Notes under the pieces: model-generated
Seen by the model: only the letters and a program-made list of their open reading frames with translations
What the model was told of the DNA's origin: nothing
Database searches by the model: none
Made by a program: the position numbers and the translations under genes
Assembly (NCBI GenBank): GCA_023362775.1
Contig: JALMGJ010000003.1
Coordinates: forward strand, 75,811,355-75,875,354
Source of the DNA: Charina bottae
Taxonomy: Eukaryota > Chordata > Lepidosauria > Squamata > Charinaidae
DNA: 64,000 nucleotides
Direction: 5' to 3'
In this document: positions 1 through 9,477 of the stretch, piece after piece
Layout of the letters: every line of letters begins with the position of its first letter
How positions within the stretch are numbered: position 1 is the stretch's first letter

Positions 1-227
1 AGAGAAAGTGGGTAGTAAAGCAAGTCAAGTGTTAATAGATCTGTAGAATGCTGTTTTCAATTTTAAAGGGACATCTTCCCTTCACTGGGAATGATAGCTA
101 ACACATAATTGCAAGTGGACTGACTAATATGCAATGGTCAGTGAACAAGGGTGGAATTAGCTTTTGTTAGTGGACTGGACCTGATTCAAACTAATCGAAG
201 AGAATATTTGTAGCTCAGGGTTGAACT

Positions 228-303
228 GTGGAGTCCTTGGTGCTCTCTGAGCCTTGTTGTTTTCTTGCAGACGTTTCACTGCCAGGCTAGGCAACATCTG
301 ATT
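228..303 (-). mobile_element. Penelope-like element terminal fragment (copy A)
   Basis: This short segment matches the terminal block of the longer PLE copies that start at 1714, 33339 and 46560. It contains the same run from GGAGTCCTTGGTGC to the GGCAACATC block. The PLE sense strand is minus, so this is the extreme 3' end of a 5'-truncated insertion. The hammerhead-like core seen in other copies is broken here: the TCTTCAG block is replaced by a sequence beginning TCTGATTCAG. The segment runs straight into another dispersed repeat at about 304. No TSD was identified. Confidence 0.75.
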
Positions 304-395
304 CAGACTACCATACTTGAGCAGCAACAATCCAGATGACTACTAGATGGCATCAAACAGATACAGACATCTCTGGTGGTAGCCCTAGACAATGG
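304..395 (+). repeat. Dispersed short repeat with CTCF-like half motifs (copy 1)
   Basis: The block runs from CCATACTTGAGCAGCAACAATCC through ACTAGATGGCATCA to CTCTGGTGGTAGCCCTAG. It shares word order with blocks at 33119-33210 and 61125-61255: a rare pattern of 'aatccagac/gat', '(c/t)agatggca', 'gatacagatat' and 'ctggtgg'. The family is not one I can name. The CTCF-like motif in this copy (ACTAGATGGCATCA) deviates from the consensus at its last positions. Confidence 0.4.
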
Positions 396-1702
396 ATACT
401 TCCGCACAGTATTTTAAATTTGGAAAGGGTGGAACACTGGAGAAGAAACCAACTTATGAAACACGCATAGGGGGGTTGTATAATGAGATATTTATCCAAG
501 ACACATCTACTTCCCCTTCTCTCAACTCATATGGCCCTTTCCACAAAAGCAACATGCAGCTCTCGGCCACAAAACAAAAGTTCCACCCCCTAGCTTGAAG
601 CAGAACCAAAACAAGAAGAGAAGACCAGATCTTTAGAATATGATAACTCAAGATGGAACTCCACCTGACCCCATCACATAGTCCAGCTTCCATAAAGTTT
701 AGTCTACCTTAGAATTTTGCATCTTTATTCTGCTGTTCCTGCCAATTTTGTCACACCTATCCAGGGGAAAAAATTACTTTAGGGAAGGAACAGTTGGTAA
801 TAGGTGGCTGAAGCCTCCCATCATTACAGGAGGGGCTCTTCTCAGAACATTGTTCTACTCCAAGCCCCATGATCCCTGGCCAGCAAGTGTCATTAGTAAC
901 TGAGGACCATCCATGTGGACTTTTATGTTGAAGAAAATGTTCATTACTACCTCCCCCTGCACTAAAGTAGACTGGGGAAAATGAAGGGGGAAACAGATAG
1001 ATATTAGGCTTTTGATGTGTTCAAGCGGAATGCTTAGAACACTTCAAGGCTTTCCTGCAAGCATTCAACTTGAACATTTAAAGAGCTTGATTCATTTTCA
1101 GGATAAATCAGAGAGCCTGTATATCCCTAATCAAAATAGCAGCACAAAAACTCAAGCAGATGTATTTGGCAGAAAATGAAATGAATGGCATTGGGAATGG
1201 TGGAAAAAAGTGTGTTGTCCAAATTAAAAAAAAATAAAATCCATGTCTGAAGAGCATGGATTTACTTCAGCTGTAGCATTTTTTTTTTCAAAACATGATT
1301 TCCATTCTTTCCTCCTAATATGTGTGTGTGAATTAAATAAAAGGAGCAGAAAGGCCTTTACGAATGTTCTGAATATCCACCCCAAAGTGCACTCAAAAGT
1401 CTTGCTGGGTCACCACAGGAGATTATAATTAAGTTAGTTCAGTTTTTGTTTGGCAACTGGGTAAGATTGTTCCAATAATGTAAAATAGCATGAAAATCAG
1501 GAGAACTGGCAACTCTGCATTTTTACAATTTGCTATTATTGTTATAATTTGCTATAATCTACTATTTTGATTGTTTCGAGTCTGGGATTGTGCTTTGCTA
1601 TCAGGATGAATTAAATATGTCACCTTTTATGGGATTCCCCCCTCCCACATTATTTTAGCTTTTAGAAAAGTATGTAGCATATCATTTATCTTGTTTTATA
1701 CA
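396..1702. other. No recognisable gene; unique-looking sequence
   Basis: Short open frames at 392-598, 454-693 and 1243-1428 have no recognisable domain and no splice context I can defend. The sequence is AT-rich without obvious tandem structure. It probably is old non-coding DNA. Confidence 0.5.
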
Positions 1703-1740
1703 TTGTAAATTGTGGAGTCCTTGGTGCTCTCTGAGCCTTG

Positions 1741-1800
1741 TTGTTTTCTTGCAGACATTTCATTGCCAGGCTAGGCAACATCTTCAGTGCGAAAAGCGAG
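1741..1800 (-). ncRNA. Hammerhead-like ribozyme core in PLE terminal region (copy B)
   Basis: Read on the minus strand the order is: stem I 5' side, CUGAAGA (complement of 1781-1787), a stem II hairpin closed by TGCC/GGCA, GAAA (1758-1761), then the triplet GUC (1754-1756) followed by UGCAAG (1748-1753). Stem I can form from GCA/UGC next to the core and continue as UUUU with A-G-A-A after one mismatch. PLEs are known to carry type I hammerheads with a minute stem III (Cervera and De la Peña). In this copy the bases after GAAA are UGU rather than CGU, which weakens the tiny, self-complementary stem III. The fold is by eye only, and activity is unknown. Confidence 0.55.
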
Positions 1801-2797
1801 TGGGACTTGCTCTTTGTTTATATACCCTGGCTTGTCCTGCCTGTGTTGGTGGGGGTGTTGTACTCTCTTTAGTAGTACCTTGATTGGGCTGTTGTTTGCT
1901 GCTTGGTTGATTGACTGAGTTAATAGTTCCTTGATTAAGGTATATTGTGCTGCTTGATTGTTCCTCTGGTGCTAATCCTGGTGTTAATCTTTGCATATGT
2001 GGGTGGTGATTGCTGGCAAGGAGGTGTTCTGGTCTTCTGGCTTTTCTATTGTCTCTTATGAATGGTATGTAAATGTTGTTTACCTCTATGTGTCTGTTGA
2101 TGGCTGCTTTGTCTGAGTGCCAAGCTTCCAGGAATTCTCTAGCGTTTTTGGACTTGGCTTGGTTTAAGATGCTCACAGTTTCCCAGTTGAAAGTATGGTT
2201 AAGTCTGCTCATGTGTTGTGAGATTAAGGAGTTTTCATTGTGTCTTCTGACTGCTAGTTGGTGTTCATGGATGCATTCTGCTAGTCTTTTGCCGGTCTGT
2301 CCTACATAGTGGCTGCTACAGTCCTTACACTGTATGTTGTAGATAACTCCTGTTTTTTCTTCTTGGGCTACTGGGTCTTTTGGGTTACTTATGATGTTCT
2401 GAAGGTTTTTGGTTGGTTTGTGTGCTACGGTGATGCCGTGTGGTTGTAACAGTCTATTAGTAGTTTCTGAGATGTTTCTGATGTATGGCAGTGTAATCCT
2501 TTCCATAGCTTCTGTTGGTTTTGCTGTGGTGGGTTGAGTGGTCAGGCACTTTTTGATAAAGTTGCGTGGGTATCCATTTTGCTGGAAGATGCTATATACG
2601 TGGTCTGTTTCCTTTTTCTGGTATTCTGGGTTGCTGCAGTGCATTTGTGCTCGTCTGAATAGTGTTCTTACACAGCTCCTCTTGTGGGAGGTTGGGTTAT
2701 TGCTTTGGTAGTGGAGTACTTGGTTAGTGTGGGTAGATTTCCGGTAGACTTGTGTTTCTAGAATGCCTTCATTTCCTCTACTGATGAGGATGTCCAA
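1784..2797 (-). pseudogene. PLE RT C-terminal part plus GIY-YIG endonuclease, partial ORF
   Basis: An open frame of 337 codons. Roughly residues 1-50 (DILISRGNEGILETQVYRK and following) match the end of the PLE reverse transcriptase and its thumb. A basic linker follows to about residue 145. Residues about 150-245 are a GIY-YIG nuclease domain: GVIYNIQCKDC, HYVGQTGKRL, then HNENSLISQH and a conserved FLEAWHS block. The domain nicks target DNA in PLE transposition. The C-terminal 70 residues are low-complexity and rich in Q, T and P. The first codon is TTG, so the apparent start is just where the frame opens; the true protein continues 5' into the missing RT. No ATG supports an independent gene. 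It is a truncated relic. Confidence 0.85.
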
Positions 2798-2952
2798 GAA
2801 GGGTAGTGTGTTGTTGTTTTCTTCTTCACTTGTGAATTTTATTCCTTTGAAGATGTTGTTGATGGCTTCATGTGTTTCCTCCAGTTGATCCTTTTTTATT
2901 ATGACGAAGGTGTCATCTACATACTGGATCCATACTTTGGGTTGTAAATTGT

Positions 2953-4280
2953 ATCTGGCCTTACATGTATAAGATTAAAGTATTTAATTAAATTAAAGTA
3001 ATAAAATAAGTAAAGTATTTCTGCTTTAAAAATAGTTTAATCCTGAAGATCTACATAGTCCTTCTCTCATGACATTCAGGAAAGCTGTCAAAGCCAAACT
3101 TTTCTGCAGAGCTTTTAAATAATTTTAATGAATCCTAATGAGTATTTGATATAGTTACTTTAATATGGATGCCAAGGTTTGTGTTGGTAGGTGTTCATTG
3201 ATTTTAAATAACTTGTATGGGTTTTATATTCAGATTTTTAAATTATCAGAAGTCCTTGTGGGGTTGGCAATACAGAAATCCTGGAACAAATAAGCAATAT
3301 TTTTTAAATGATAAAAAATTATAACTTTGGAGCATTTAGGATGTTTTGTAATGGTATCCACCAGCTAACCTTTTCTCCTCCTCCCTTAAAAGACTAATGT
3401 ATGAACTAATAAAGCAAGCTTTGAAACTGGAAATGGCAAATTTCCAGATTATTTTAGGCTTTAAAATGCCTTTCATCTCCAAGATATGCCATAAATGCAG
3501 GGATCTTCCAGCAATTCTTCTCAGTAACAGCTGGGGCTGTGGATTTACGCTTTCTAAAAGTCAAGCGCTGAGAGTAGAAGATAACATCTTGGACACCCCA
3601 AATATTTGTTAGGTGTCAGTTAATTCAATCCACAGCTGCCTCTCTCTTCCCCCAGCCCAGCTTTTCTGGCATTAACTGCCCTCTCAGGTGCTTTCATACC
3701 ACAGTTATGTCTGGTCTCCAAGGAGCTGAGAGATGGCAGAGAAGGCCCTCTGACGGGACAGACAGGCTATTCTTTGCTTAGCTCGGTCCCCTCTGAGAGC
3801 TCATTGTTTGCCATGACTACACACATTCTTGAGTTTCTGATGAGATGCTTGTTACTGTTTCCATGGGGGGGGGGGAGCACCATGGATGAGGGAAGGTAAC
3901 TCTTGGCAATATGACCAGCGTGAAACTATGCTAGGTTCATACCATATCCAATTACAGGCTCCCTCTCCTATTCCCACCATTACCTTTTTGGTAATCCAAC
4001 AGAAGGACATTCTGATGCTAACTACTGTTTAGCCTTGTAACTTGTTTTTCAGTGCCAGAAAGTATGAAAGCCAATTGCTCTCTACATTCCTCTCCCCAAT
4101 AAACCCTTACAAGCAAGCAGCCCATTTTCTGCTGGTAGAGAGAAAGGGTTCTGCACTGGAGGATACAGCTTCTGATATGGTCCAGGTATTTCAGAAATTA
4201 GGCACTGCATAAGCACATTCAGCTGTGCCACAAGTTACAGCTGTTTTAAAAACTCTCATCACTATCAGAATCACGGTCTA
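2953..4280. other. No gene recognised; mixed unique sequence
   Basis: I see AT-rich DNA to about 3390 and then more balanced sequence. The open frame at 3397-3612 (71 codons) shows no known domain. A G-run occurs near 3867-3876. Nothing else is identifiable. Confidence 0.5.
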
Positions 4281-4875
4281 ATTCATGTGTGCACATGTGC
4301 CTTCAAGTCAGTATTGATTCTTGGCGACTGTCTGGACAAGTCCCTGCAGTTTTCTTGGCAAGGTTTTTCAGAAGTGGTTTGCCATCGCCTCCTTCCTAGG
4401 GCCAAGAGGGAGTGACTGGCCCAAGTTCACCCAGCAGGCTTTGTGCCTAAGGCGGGACTACAACTCATGGTCTCCCAGTTTCTAGCCTGGTGCCTTGACC
4501 CATAGCTTTTCAAACTTTTCATGTTGGTGACACACTTTTTAGACATGCATCATTTCATGACACACTCTTACAGCAGGGCATCATTTCGTGACACTCTTAC
4601 AGCAGGGCACAAGGCAGGCACTAGAACCTGCGCAGAATCACAGCAGGTTTGGAGGCAGCAAGGCACAAGGCAGGCACTAGGACCTGCGCGGAATCCTGGC
4701 AGGGCAGGTTTGGAGGCAGCCAGGCACAAGGCAGGCACTAGGACCTGCGTAGAATCCTGGCAGGGCTCGGAGGCAGCAACAGCCGCGACACACCCAAACA
4801 CTGCAGCCGACACACTAATGTGTCACGACACACAGTTTGGAAAGCTCTGCCTTAACCACTACACCAAACTGGCTC
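4281..4875 (-). mobile_element. tRNA-derived SINE, split by a hAT insertion
   Basis: On the minus strand the 4850-4875 end reads as a tRNA-like head (GAGCCAGTTTGGTGTAGTGG type), and the 4281-4500 part is its body with the conserved GGTCACCCAG-like and 'cttggcaagg' blocks. The same head occurs at 8332, 37975 and in the minus-strand copies at 51916 and 59394. The two parts are separated by the hAT element at 4501-4849, which sits inside the tRNA-like head. The family resembles a widespread squamate SINE; naming it needs a repeat library. Confidence 0.7.
4501..4849 (-). mobile_element. Short hAT element (MITE), family 1, with 8-bp TSD
   Basis: The element ends in CATAGCTTTTCAAAC and GTTTGGAAAGCTCTG, imperfect inverted repeats of the family. 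The flanks CCTTGACC (4493-4500) and CCTTAACC (4850-4857) are an 8-bp TSD with one change. The interior carries three copies of a unit of about 55-60 bp built around 'aggacctgcgcggaatcctggcaggg'. It has no transposase coding. hAT elements move by cut and paste; this one would need a transposase in trans. It lies in opposite orientation to the copies at 21083 and 30516. Confidence 0.9.
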
Positions 4876-5404
4876 TAATTCAAGTAATCATGTAATTCAA
4901 GTAATCACCTAAGGGAATCTAGAAAGATCTGTGAGACTTGCTCAATAACTGGGACTTTTTAGCTGTATGGGATGCAGGGAAATTTCTATGGCATTCAACC
5001 AAGTTGGGAACGTGGATGTAAAATACCAGCCTCAGTAAGCGAAAGGTCTATACAAGACAAAATCTGCTTTATACCAAGTCAGATCATTAGTCTTTCTTAG
5101 TCATCATGATTTATTTTACAAGCAGCAATTCTTCAAGTTTTAAGTGCGGTCTTTCCTAGCCTGCCTGGGGATTCTGAATATGGAACATAAAGAACTGCTG
5201 CATTTAAAGCATGTGCTGCAGCCTTTCATCTAGTAAAAACATTTAAAAAGTAACATCTCCCTTGAGTAAGCTTGAGTCCTGCTGACAATGTGGACTTGCC
5301 CATGTAGTTTTCTTAGCAACAATGTGAAAGATTTGCCATTACAGTACATTCTTCTGTGTGTATGTGTGTGTTTTACTTCCTAGTTTAGATTGATTGATTG
5401 ATTG
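4876..5404. other. No gene; short GATT-type tandem repeat near the end
   Basis: Unique-looking DNA with a short run of GATT/TTGA units around 5387-5409. No open frame of interest. Confidence 0.5.
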
Positions 5405-5615
5405 ATTGTGTGACATCAAGTCATTGTCAACTCTTAGAGACTACATAGATTTTCCCCATGGCGATCTGTCCCTAACCTGGTCTTTCAGGTCTTCCAACAG
5501 TGCACTCATTGCCACTGTAACTGATCTATCCACCTTGCTGCTGGTCATCCTCTTCTTCTCTTTCTTTTCATATTTCCCAGCATTAGAGCCTTCTCCAGAG
5601 AGATAGGTCTTTGCA
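5405..5615. repeat. Old dispersed repeat, family not certain
   Basis: The block starts with GTGACATCAAGTCATTG and continues to CTGGTCTTTCAGGTCTTCC and a pyrimidine-rich stretch. The start resembles the 'ttcaagtca...ggcgac' block in the SINE at 4281, so it is probably an old SINE or LINE derivative common in amniotes. I cannot name it. A 66-codon open frame here is not supported as coding. Confidence 0.3.
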
Positions 5616-5725
5616 TAATGTGTCACTGAAATTGTATTTATATTAAATATAAGTACTACTGTACACCCTTTTGGAGATATGTATCTTTAAAACTGGGTTC
5701 CCAATATTTGGAATCTTGATAACAT

Positions 5726-6077
5726 ATTGGGGATGCTGGGGGCACAGTGGCTCAGCAGTTAAGACGCCAGGCTTGTCGATCGGAAGGTTGCAAGTTCGGA
5801 GGTTCAAGACCCGAGCGCCGCGTGACGGAGTGAGCTCCCACACTCGCCCCAGCTCTTGCCAACCTAGCAATTCGAAAGCATGCAAATGCAAGTAGATGAA
5901 TAGGTACCACTTCGGTGGGATGGTAACAGTGTTCCGTGCCTGTCATGCCGGCCACATGACCGCAGAAGCGTCTTTGGACAGCGCTGGCTCTTCGGCTAAC
6001 AAAAGGAGATGAGCACCGGCCCCTAGAGTTGGACACGACTGTGTGGGGGAACCTTTACCTTTTTATTGGGGATGCTG
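5726..6077 (+). mobile_element. tRNA-derived SINE, complete, with 13-bp TSD
   Basis: Direct repeats ATTGGGGATGCTG lie at 5726-5738 and 6065-6077. The SINE (5739-6064) begins with a tRNA-like head (GGCACAGTGGCTCAGCAG, then a B-box-like GTTCAAGACCC) which supplies an internal RNA polymerase III promoter. It has a body with TTGCCAACCTAGCAATTCG and ends with AGTTGGACACGACTG and a T/C-rich AACCTTTACC tail. The 'gtcggacacgact' word in the better copies also occurs at the 3' end of the BovB LINE at 19.8 kb, which suggests that a BovB-type RT mobilises this SINE. Other copies lie at 7945, 13634, 17586, 23411 and 44867. Confidence 0.9.
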
Positions 6078-7412
6078 TCACAAAATGGTTAAATAACTAG
6101 AAAAATTTAACAGAATGCTTTCTACCACAGCACCTAGCCTCATCTTCCCAAGATACTTCCTGTTACCCTGTTTAGCTTTATCTTTTTCAGGTTGGTAGGC
6201 ACACTGGACTGCAGATACTCATTTACTTTCTAAGAAAATATCTGGGTTTCATTGGGGTCCATTCTTGGAAATAAAAATGAAGTTGGAGACATACTTTAAA
6301 GCCATTTATTAATGAAGAAAGAGAATTAACATGTGTTAGGCATTTCTATAAAATATTCATGCTATGAGCTCTAAGGTAATCACCTAGAAATGTGACACAT
6401 TAATGATAACAACAATAAAACAAATTGGCTGCTATTATGAAACAAAGGCATTAAGCTTAACAGAAATGTAATTTGTTATTTTATCCTTGCAAGAAGTGAG
6501 GGGCAGATGATGCAGAGAGAATGTGACTGGTCTAATCAGTGTTCAGCCAACTAAAGGTTTAAACCAAATCTGAGCTATATCCATACAGAGCTGCCTCTTT
6601 CCAAGTTGTTCCTGCTCAAACATACCTTCTCACTAATTGTTCTGTTTTCAGTCTGCATTTATTTTGCATGTGTTTATTCATAAATCCATCCCATCCTGTT
6701 TCCACATTGGGTTTATTTTTATCACAGGCATATTTGATTCCATGTGTTAGCAAATGCAAGGCTAGGGGCCGGCACCTCCTCGGCCTGGGATCAGTTAGGA
6801 ACAACTGATCCAAAGCTGCTCTCACTGGCTGCCCTCTAGGATGCCTGAAAAATTCACCCCTTCTAATACGTACATCCTGGGCTATACGGAAGATTGAATT
6901 CAGTTATTCTTCAGATTCTGAATTTTTCCAAATTTCCTAATACTCTTCTTGGTTCATAACATGTGCCCATGTGCACAGGAAAAAAATGCACATATTAGGA
7001 TAAAACAAACATTTAGAATTGCAGAACTTGAGAGAAAAATACATAAGAAATTGTGTACTCTTGGAAAATTGCAGGTTAAAATATCATTTAAATAAAAATC
7101 TCCATGTCATTTAAAAAATAAACAGAGAGAAGCCAAGAGAATTGATCTATTTATTATGATAATTGCCCTGTGCTTTGCTAAAGTTTGGATCAATAAAGCA
7201 ACTGTGTGTGTGTGTGCATGCACACGCACATGCTTATGTACATGAAAGAAAAAATTCTTTGGTTAGATAAGAGAAATTCTTATGGTTTCGGGATGATTCA
7301 AGCGCATTGCATTTATTGTGCACTTTATTTCTATTATTATTACATTGTAATATATAATGAAATAATTATACAACTCACCACGCACGGACTAAAATAAGTG
7401 TCAGATTCTGAC
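6078..7412. other. No gene recognised; AT-rich sequence
   Basis: Short frames at 6616-6825 and 7206-7397 lack any known domain. A GT-rich run with palindromic CATGCACAC lies near 7203-7232. Nothing else is identifiable. Confidence 0.5.
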
Positions 7413-7669
7413 TTCTCATAAGGAGTGCACAACCTAGATCCCTCGCATGCGCAGTTTACAGCAGGGTTCGCACTCCTATGAGAATCTAATGCCACCGCTG
7501 ATCTGACAGGAGGCGGAGCTCAGGCGGTAATGCGAGCAATGGGGAGCGGCTGTAAATACAGATGAAGCTTCGCTCGTTCGCCCACCACTTACCTCCTGCT
7601 GTGCGGCCCGGTTCCTAACAGGCCACGGACCAGTACCGGTCCGTGGCCCGGGCGTTCGGGACCCCTGCT
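7413..7669 (-). mobile_element. hAT (Charlie-like) non-autonomous remnant
   Basis: The right side ends ...CGTTCGGGACCCCTG, the complement of a CAGGGGTCCC hAT terminus. It is preceded by a strong palindrome (GGCCACGGACC / GGTCCGTGGCC) at about 7621-7650 and by blocks such as AGGAGGCGGAGCTCAGGCGG and GAGAATCTAATGCCACCGC. The order of these blocks resembles MER1/Charlie-type elements known in mammals. The opposite terminus is missing, so this is a partial copy. Confidence 0.6.
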
Positions 7670-7816
7670 CTAGTGGATAGTCATACTAGTCTTACAGCAA
7701 AAAAAGTTCAAAATCATGTGGCACCTAAAGGATGAAAACTTGAATTATGACAAAAGCTCATGAAGTGTTATGTCTAGGTTTCAGATATACATAAATACCT
7801 ACTTAATACATGAGTT

Positions 7817-7817
<1 letters not shown>

Positions 7818-7856
<39 letters not shown>
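7818..7856. repeat. (TTA)n microsatellite
   Basis: About thirteen tandem TAT/ATT trinucleotides run without interruption. Confidence 0.95.
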
Positions 7857-7929
7857 GCCAAATCAAACTACTGCAGGCTTCTTCACTGAAGGTTACAGAC
7901 CATAATCTAAAATGCTGATCCAGTGCAGG

Positions 7930-8295
7930 TTGATAGTACACATAGGTAAAGGTAAAGGTTCCCCCCGCACATTTGTGCAGTCGTGTCCGACTCTAGGGGC
8001 CGGTGCTCATCTCTGTTTCTTAGCCAAAGAGTCAGTGTTGTCCGAAGACGCTTCCACGGTCATGTGGCCGGCATGATGTATGCGGAATGCTGTTACCTAC
8101 CCACCGAAGTGGTACCTATTCATCTACTTGCATTTGCACGCTTTCTAATTGCTAGGTTGGCAAGAGCTGGGGCTAGTGCGGGAGCTCACTCCGTCACGCG
8201 GGACTAGGGATTCGAACCTCCGAACTTGCCATCTTCCGATTGACAAGCTTGGCGTCTTACCCATTGAGCCACCACGCCCCTTGATAGTATACATA
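7930..8295 (-). mobile_element. tRNA-derived SINE, complete, minus orientation, with TSD
   Basis: A 15-bp TSD with one mismatch (TTGATAGTACACATA at 7930-7944, TTGATAGTATACATA at 8281-8295) flanks the SINE at 7945-8280. The (GGTAAA) tail is at the left and the tRNA-like head (complement GGGGCGTGGTGGCTCAATGG) at the right. Same family as 5739-6064. Confidence 0.9.
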
Positions 8296-8331
8296 TAAAT
8301 GTATAAATATACAGACACGTATATATAAGAG

Positions 8332-8450
8332 CCAGTCTGGTGTAGTGGTTAAGAAGCTAACTAGGAGTGGAGAGACCCTTAGGCATGGAAGCTGGCTGGG
8401 TAACTTTGAGCCAGTCATCCTCTCTTAGCCCTAGACCAGGACACTGAGTA
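8332..8450 (+). mobile_element. tRNA-derived SINE fragment (second family)
   Basis: The head AGAGCCAGTCTGGTGTAGTGG and the block GGCTGGGTAACTTTGAGCCAGTC match the SINE family at 37975. It is truncated on the 3' side after 'cttagccctag'. Confidence 0.7.
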
Positions 8451-8499
8451 ATAGTGAAGTGGAATGTTGAGAGGTTCAGGACTGATAAAAGGGAGACTG

Positions 8500-8775
8500 T
8501 ACACAGCATGTAGTTAATTCACTGCCAGAAGCTACCAAGACAGCTGCCAATTTGGACAGCTTTTAAAAGGTCTTAGACAAACGCCTGGAGAATAAGGGCA
8601 TCCAATGGCTACTGGTCATGATGGCTATTGATTACCCCAGGTACAGAGACAGTAGATCTCTCCATACCAGTTTCTGGGAACACAAACAAAGCTATTGCTC
8701 TCATGCCTGCCTTCAGAGCTTCCAGGGAGAGAATGCTGGACTCTATGGTCTTGGTTGAGTGGACGGGCTCTCTTT
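8500..8775 (+). mobile_element. Old LINE 3'-end-like remnant, host of the RTE insertion
   Basis: Words such as CACTGCCAGAAGCTACCAAG, TTTTAAAAGG, CAATGGCTACTGGTCATGATGGCTAT and AATGCTGGACTCTATGG parallel the remnant at 62336-62612, which has ACTTCAAAAAAGGTTTGG, GATGGCTATTAGCCCTGATGG and CTGCTGGACTAGATGGGCC. Both look like the same common squamate LINE-type 3' region. The RTE-like element at 8790 inserted into it. Confidence 0.5.
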
Positions 8776-8789
8776 ATCTTCTGCCATGA

Positions 8790-8912
8790 CCCACTTGCTG
8801 GATCGTCACCTTGTTGTGGTGAGTGGGCTTGTGTGTTCCCAATGAAACCTGTGAGCGAAGCCGTCGGGAGTCATGTACTCCTGGTAGGGTCACCCATGGC
8901 GGTAAGGTCCAG
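8790..8912 (+). ncRNA. Candidate HDV-like self-cleaving ribozyme at the RTE 5' end
   Basis: The first base of the element starts helix P1: CCCACT (8790-8795) with AGTGGG (8822-8827). A 2-nt joint (TG) follows, then P2: CTGGATC (8798-8804) with GGTCCAG (8906-8912), seven pairs with one G-U. P3 is CAC(C) at 8807-8810 with (G)GTG at 8818-8821, closing a 7-nt loop. The P1 3' strand follows P3 without a gap. Before the P2 3' strand comes ATGGCGGTAAG, where C8900 would be the catalytic cytosine, much like the ATGGCTAAG stretch of the antigenomic HDV ribozyme. The strand order is that of the nested double pseudoknot. P4 and P1.1 are not resolved by eye; an extra hairpin GGAGT/ACTCC occurs at 8867-8881. 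HDV-like ribozymes are known at the 5' ends of R2 and some RTE elements. Cleavage would fall between 8789 and 8790, exactly the TSD boundary. Confidence 0.6.
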
Positions 8913-9477
8913 GGGGAGGAACCAGACAAAGAACGATCCAAGAAAGTCCTCAACAGAAGAACAGGCGGAAGATAACAAAGTGTATTGTTACAATGGCTGT
9001 GAAGGCGGATGAAGGCTGCAGCAGACAAAAGGTCACCAATCGTCATGGTATCCATGCCATTGGATTAGAGCCTTTTTCTGTGAAGGTTGTGTGCTGATCG
9101 TTGTGCACCGATCTCCACACATAAAACAAATTCACGCACAGGCGTCTTCCAACCACACCAAACCCAAAGCAACCAAAAGTCACATGGCGATTGACGAATG
9201 GCAACGGGGGCAGGACTGTGAAATCCGGAAGCTCCTAGTCATGGACCAGCACATGGGCGGTGGATACGGATTCAGTCGCCCTGACTCAAGGATCGAGGCA
9301 GTTGAGTAGTTCGGCAGCTGTATCCACGTCTGAGCAGCCCTATTTAGGATCCACTCTGCTCACCCCATATGGGGAGGAGGCTAGAAAAGGTGCCCTAAAC
9401 ATAGTCTGCCTCATTTTCTCCCTGACTGGATTACCGCGACCAGTGGGGTCACCATCTAGCGGTCGTAAAAGACACAT

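Larger units (their letters stand above)
1703..2952 (-). mobile_element. Penelope-like retroelement, 5'-truncated (copy B), with TSD
   Basis: An 11-bp direct repeat TTGTAAATTGT lies at 1703-1713 and 2942-2952 and brackets the element. The element (about 1714-2941, sense strand minus) holds the end of the reverse transcriptase, a linker, the GIY-YIG endonuclease and a terminal block with a hammerhead-like core. It is truncated at its 5' side just upstream of the RT catalytic region (the sequence around 2920-2941 matches the 'PKVWIRY' region that precedes YVDD in copy C). TSD length and the 5' truncation agree with target-primed reverse transcription. The copy is close in sequence to copy C at 33.3-34.6 kb. 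Confidence 0.9.

Noticed and set aside
228..395. Hammerhead core in PLE copy A
   Set aside because: The CUGAAGA segment is replaced by CUGAAUCAGA, so the core is not intact.
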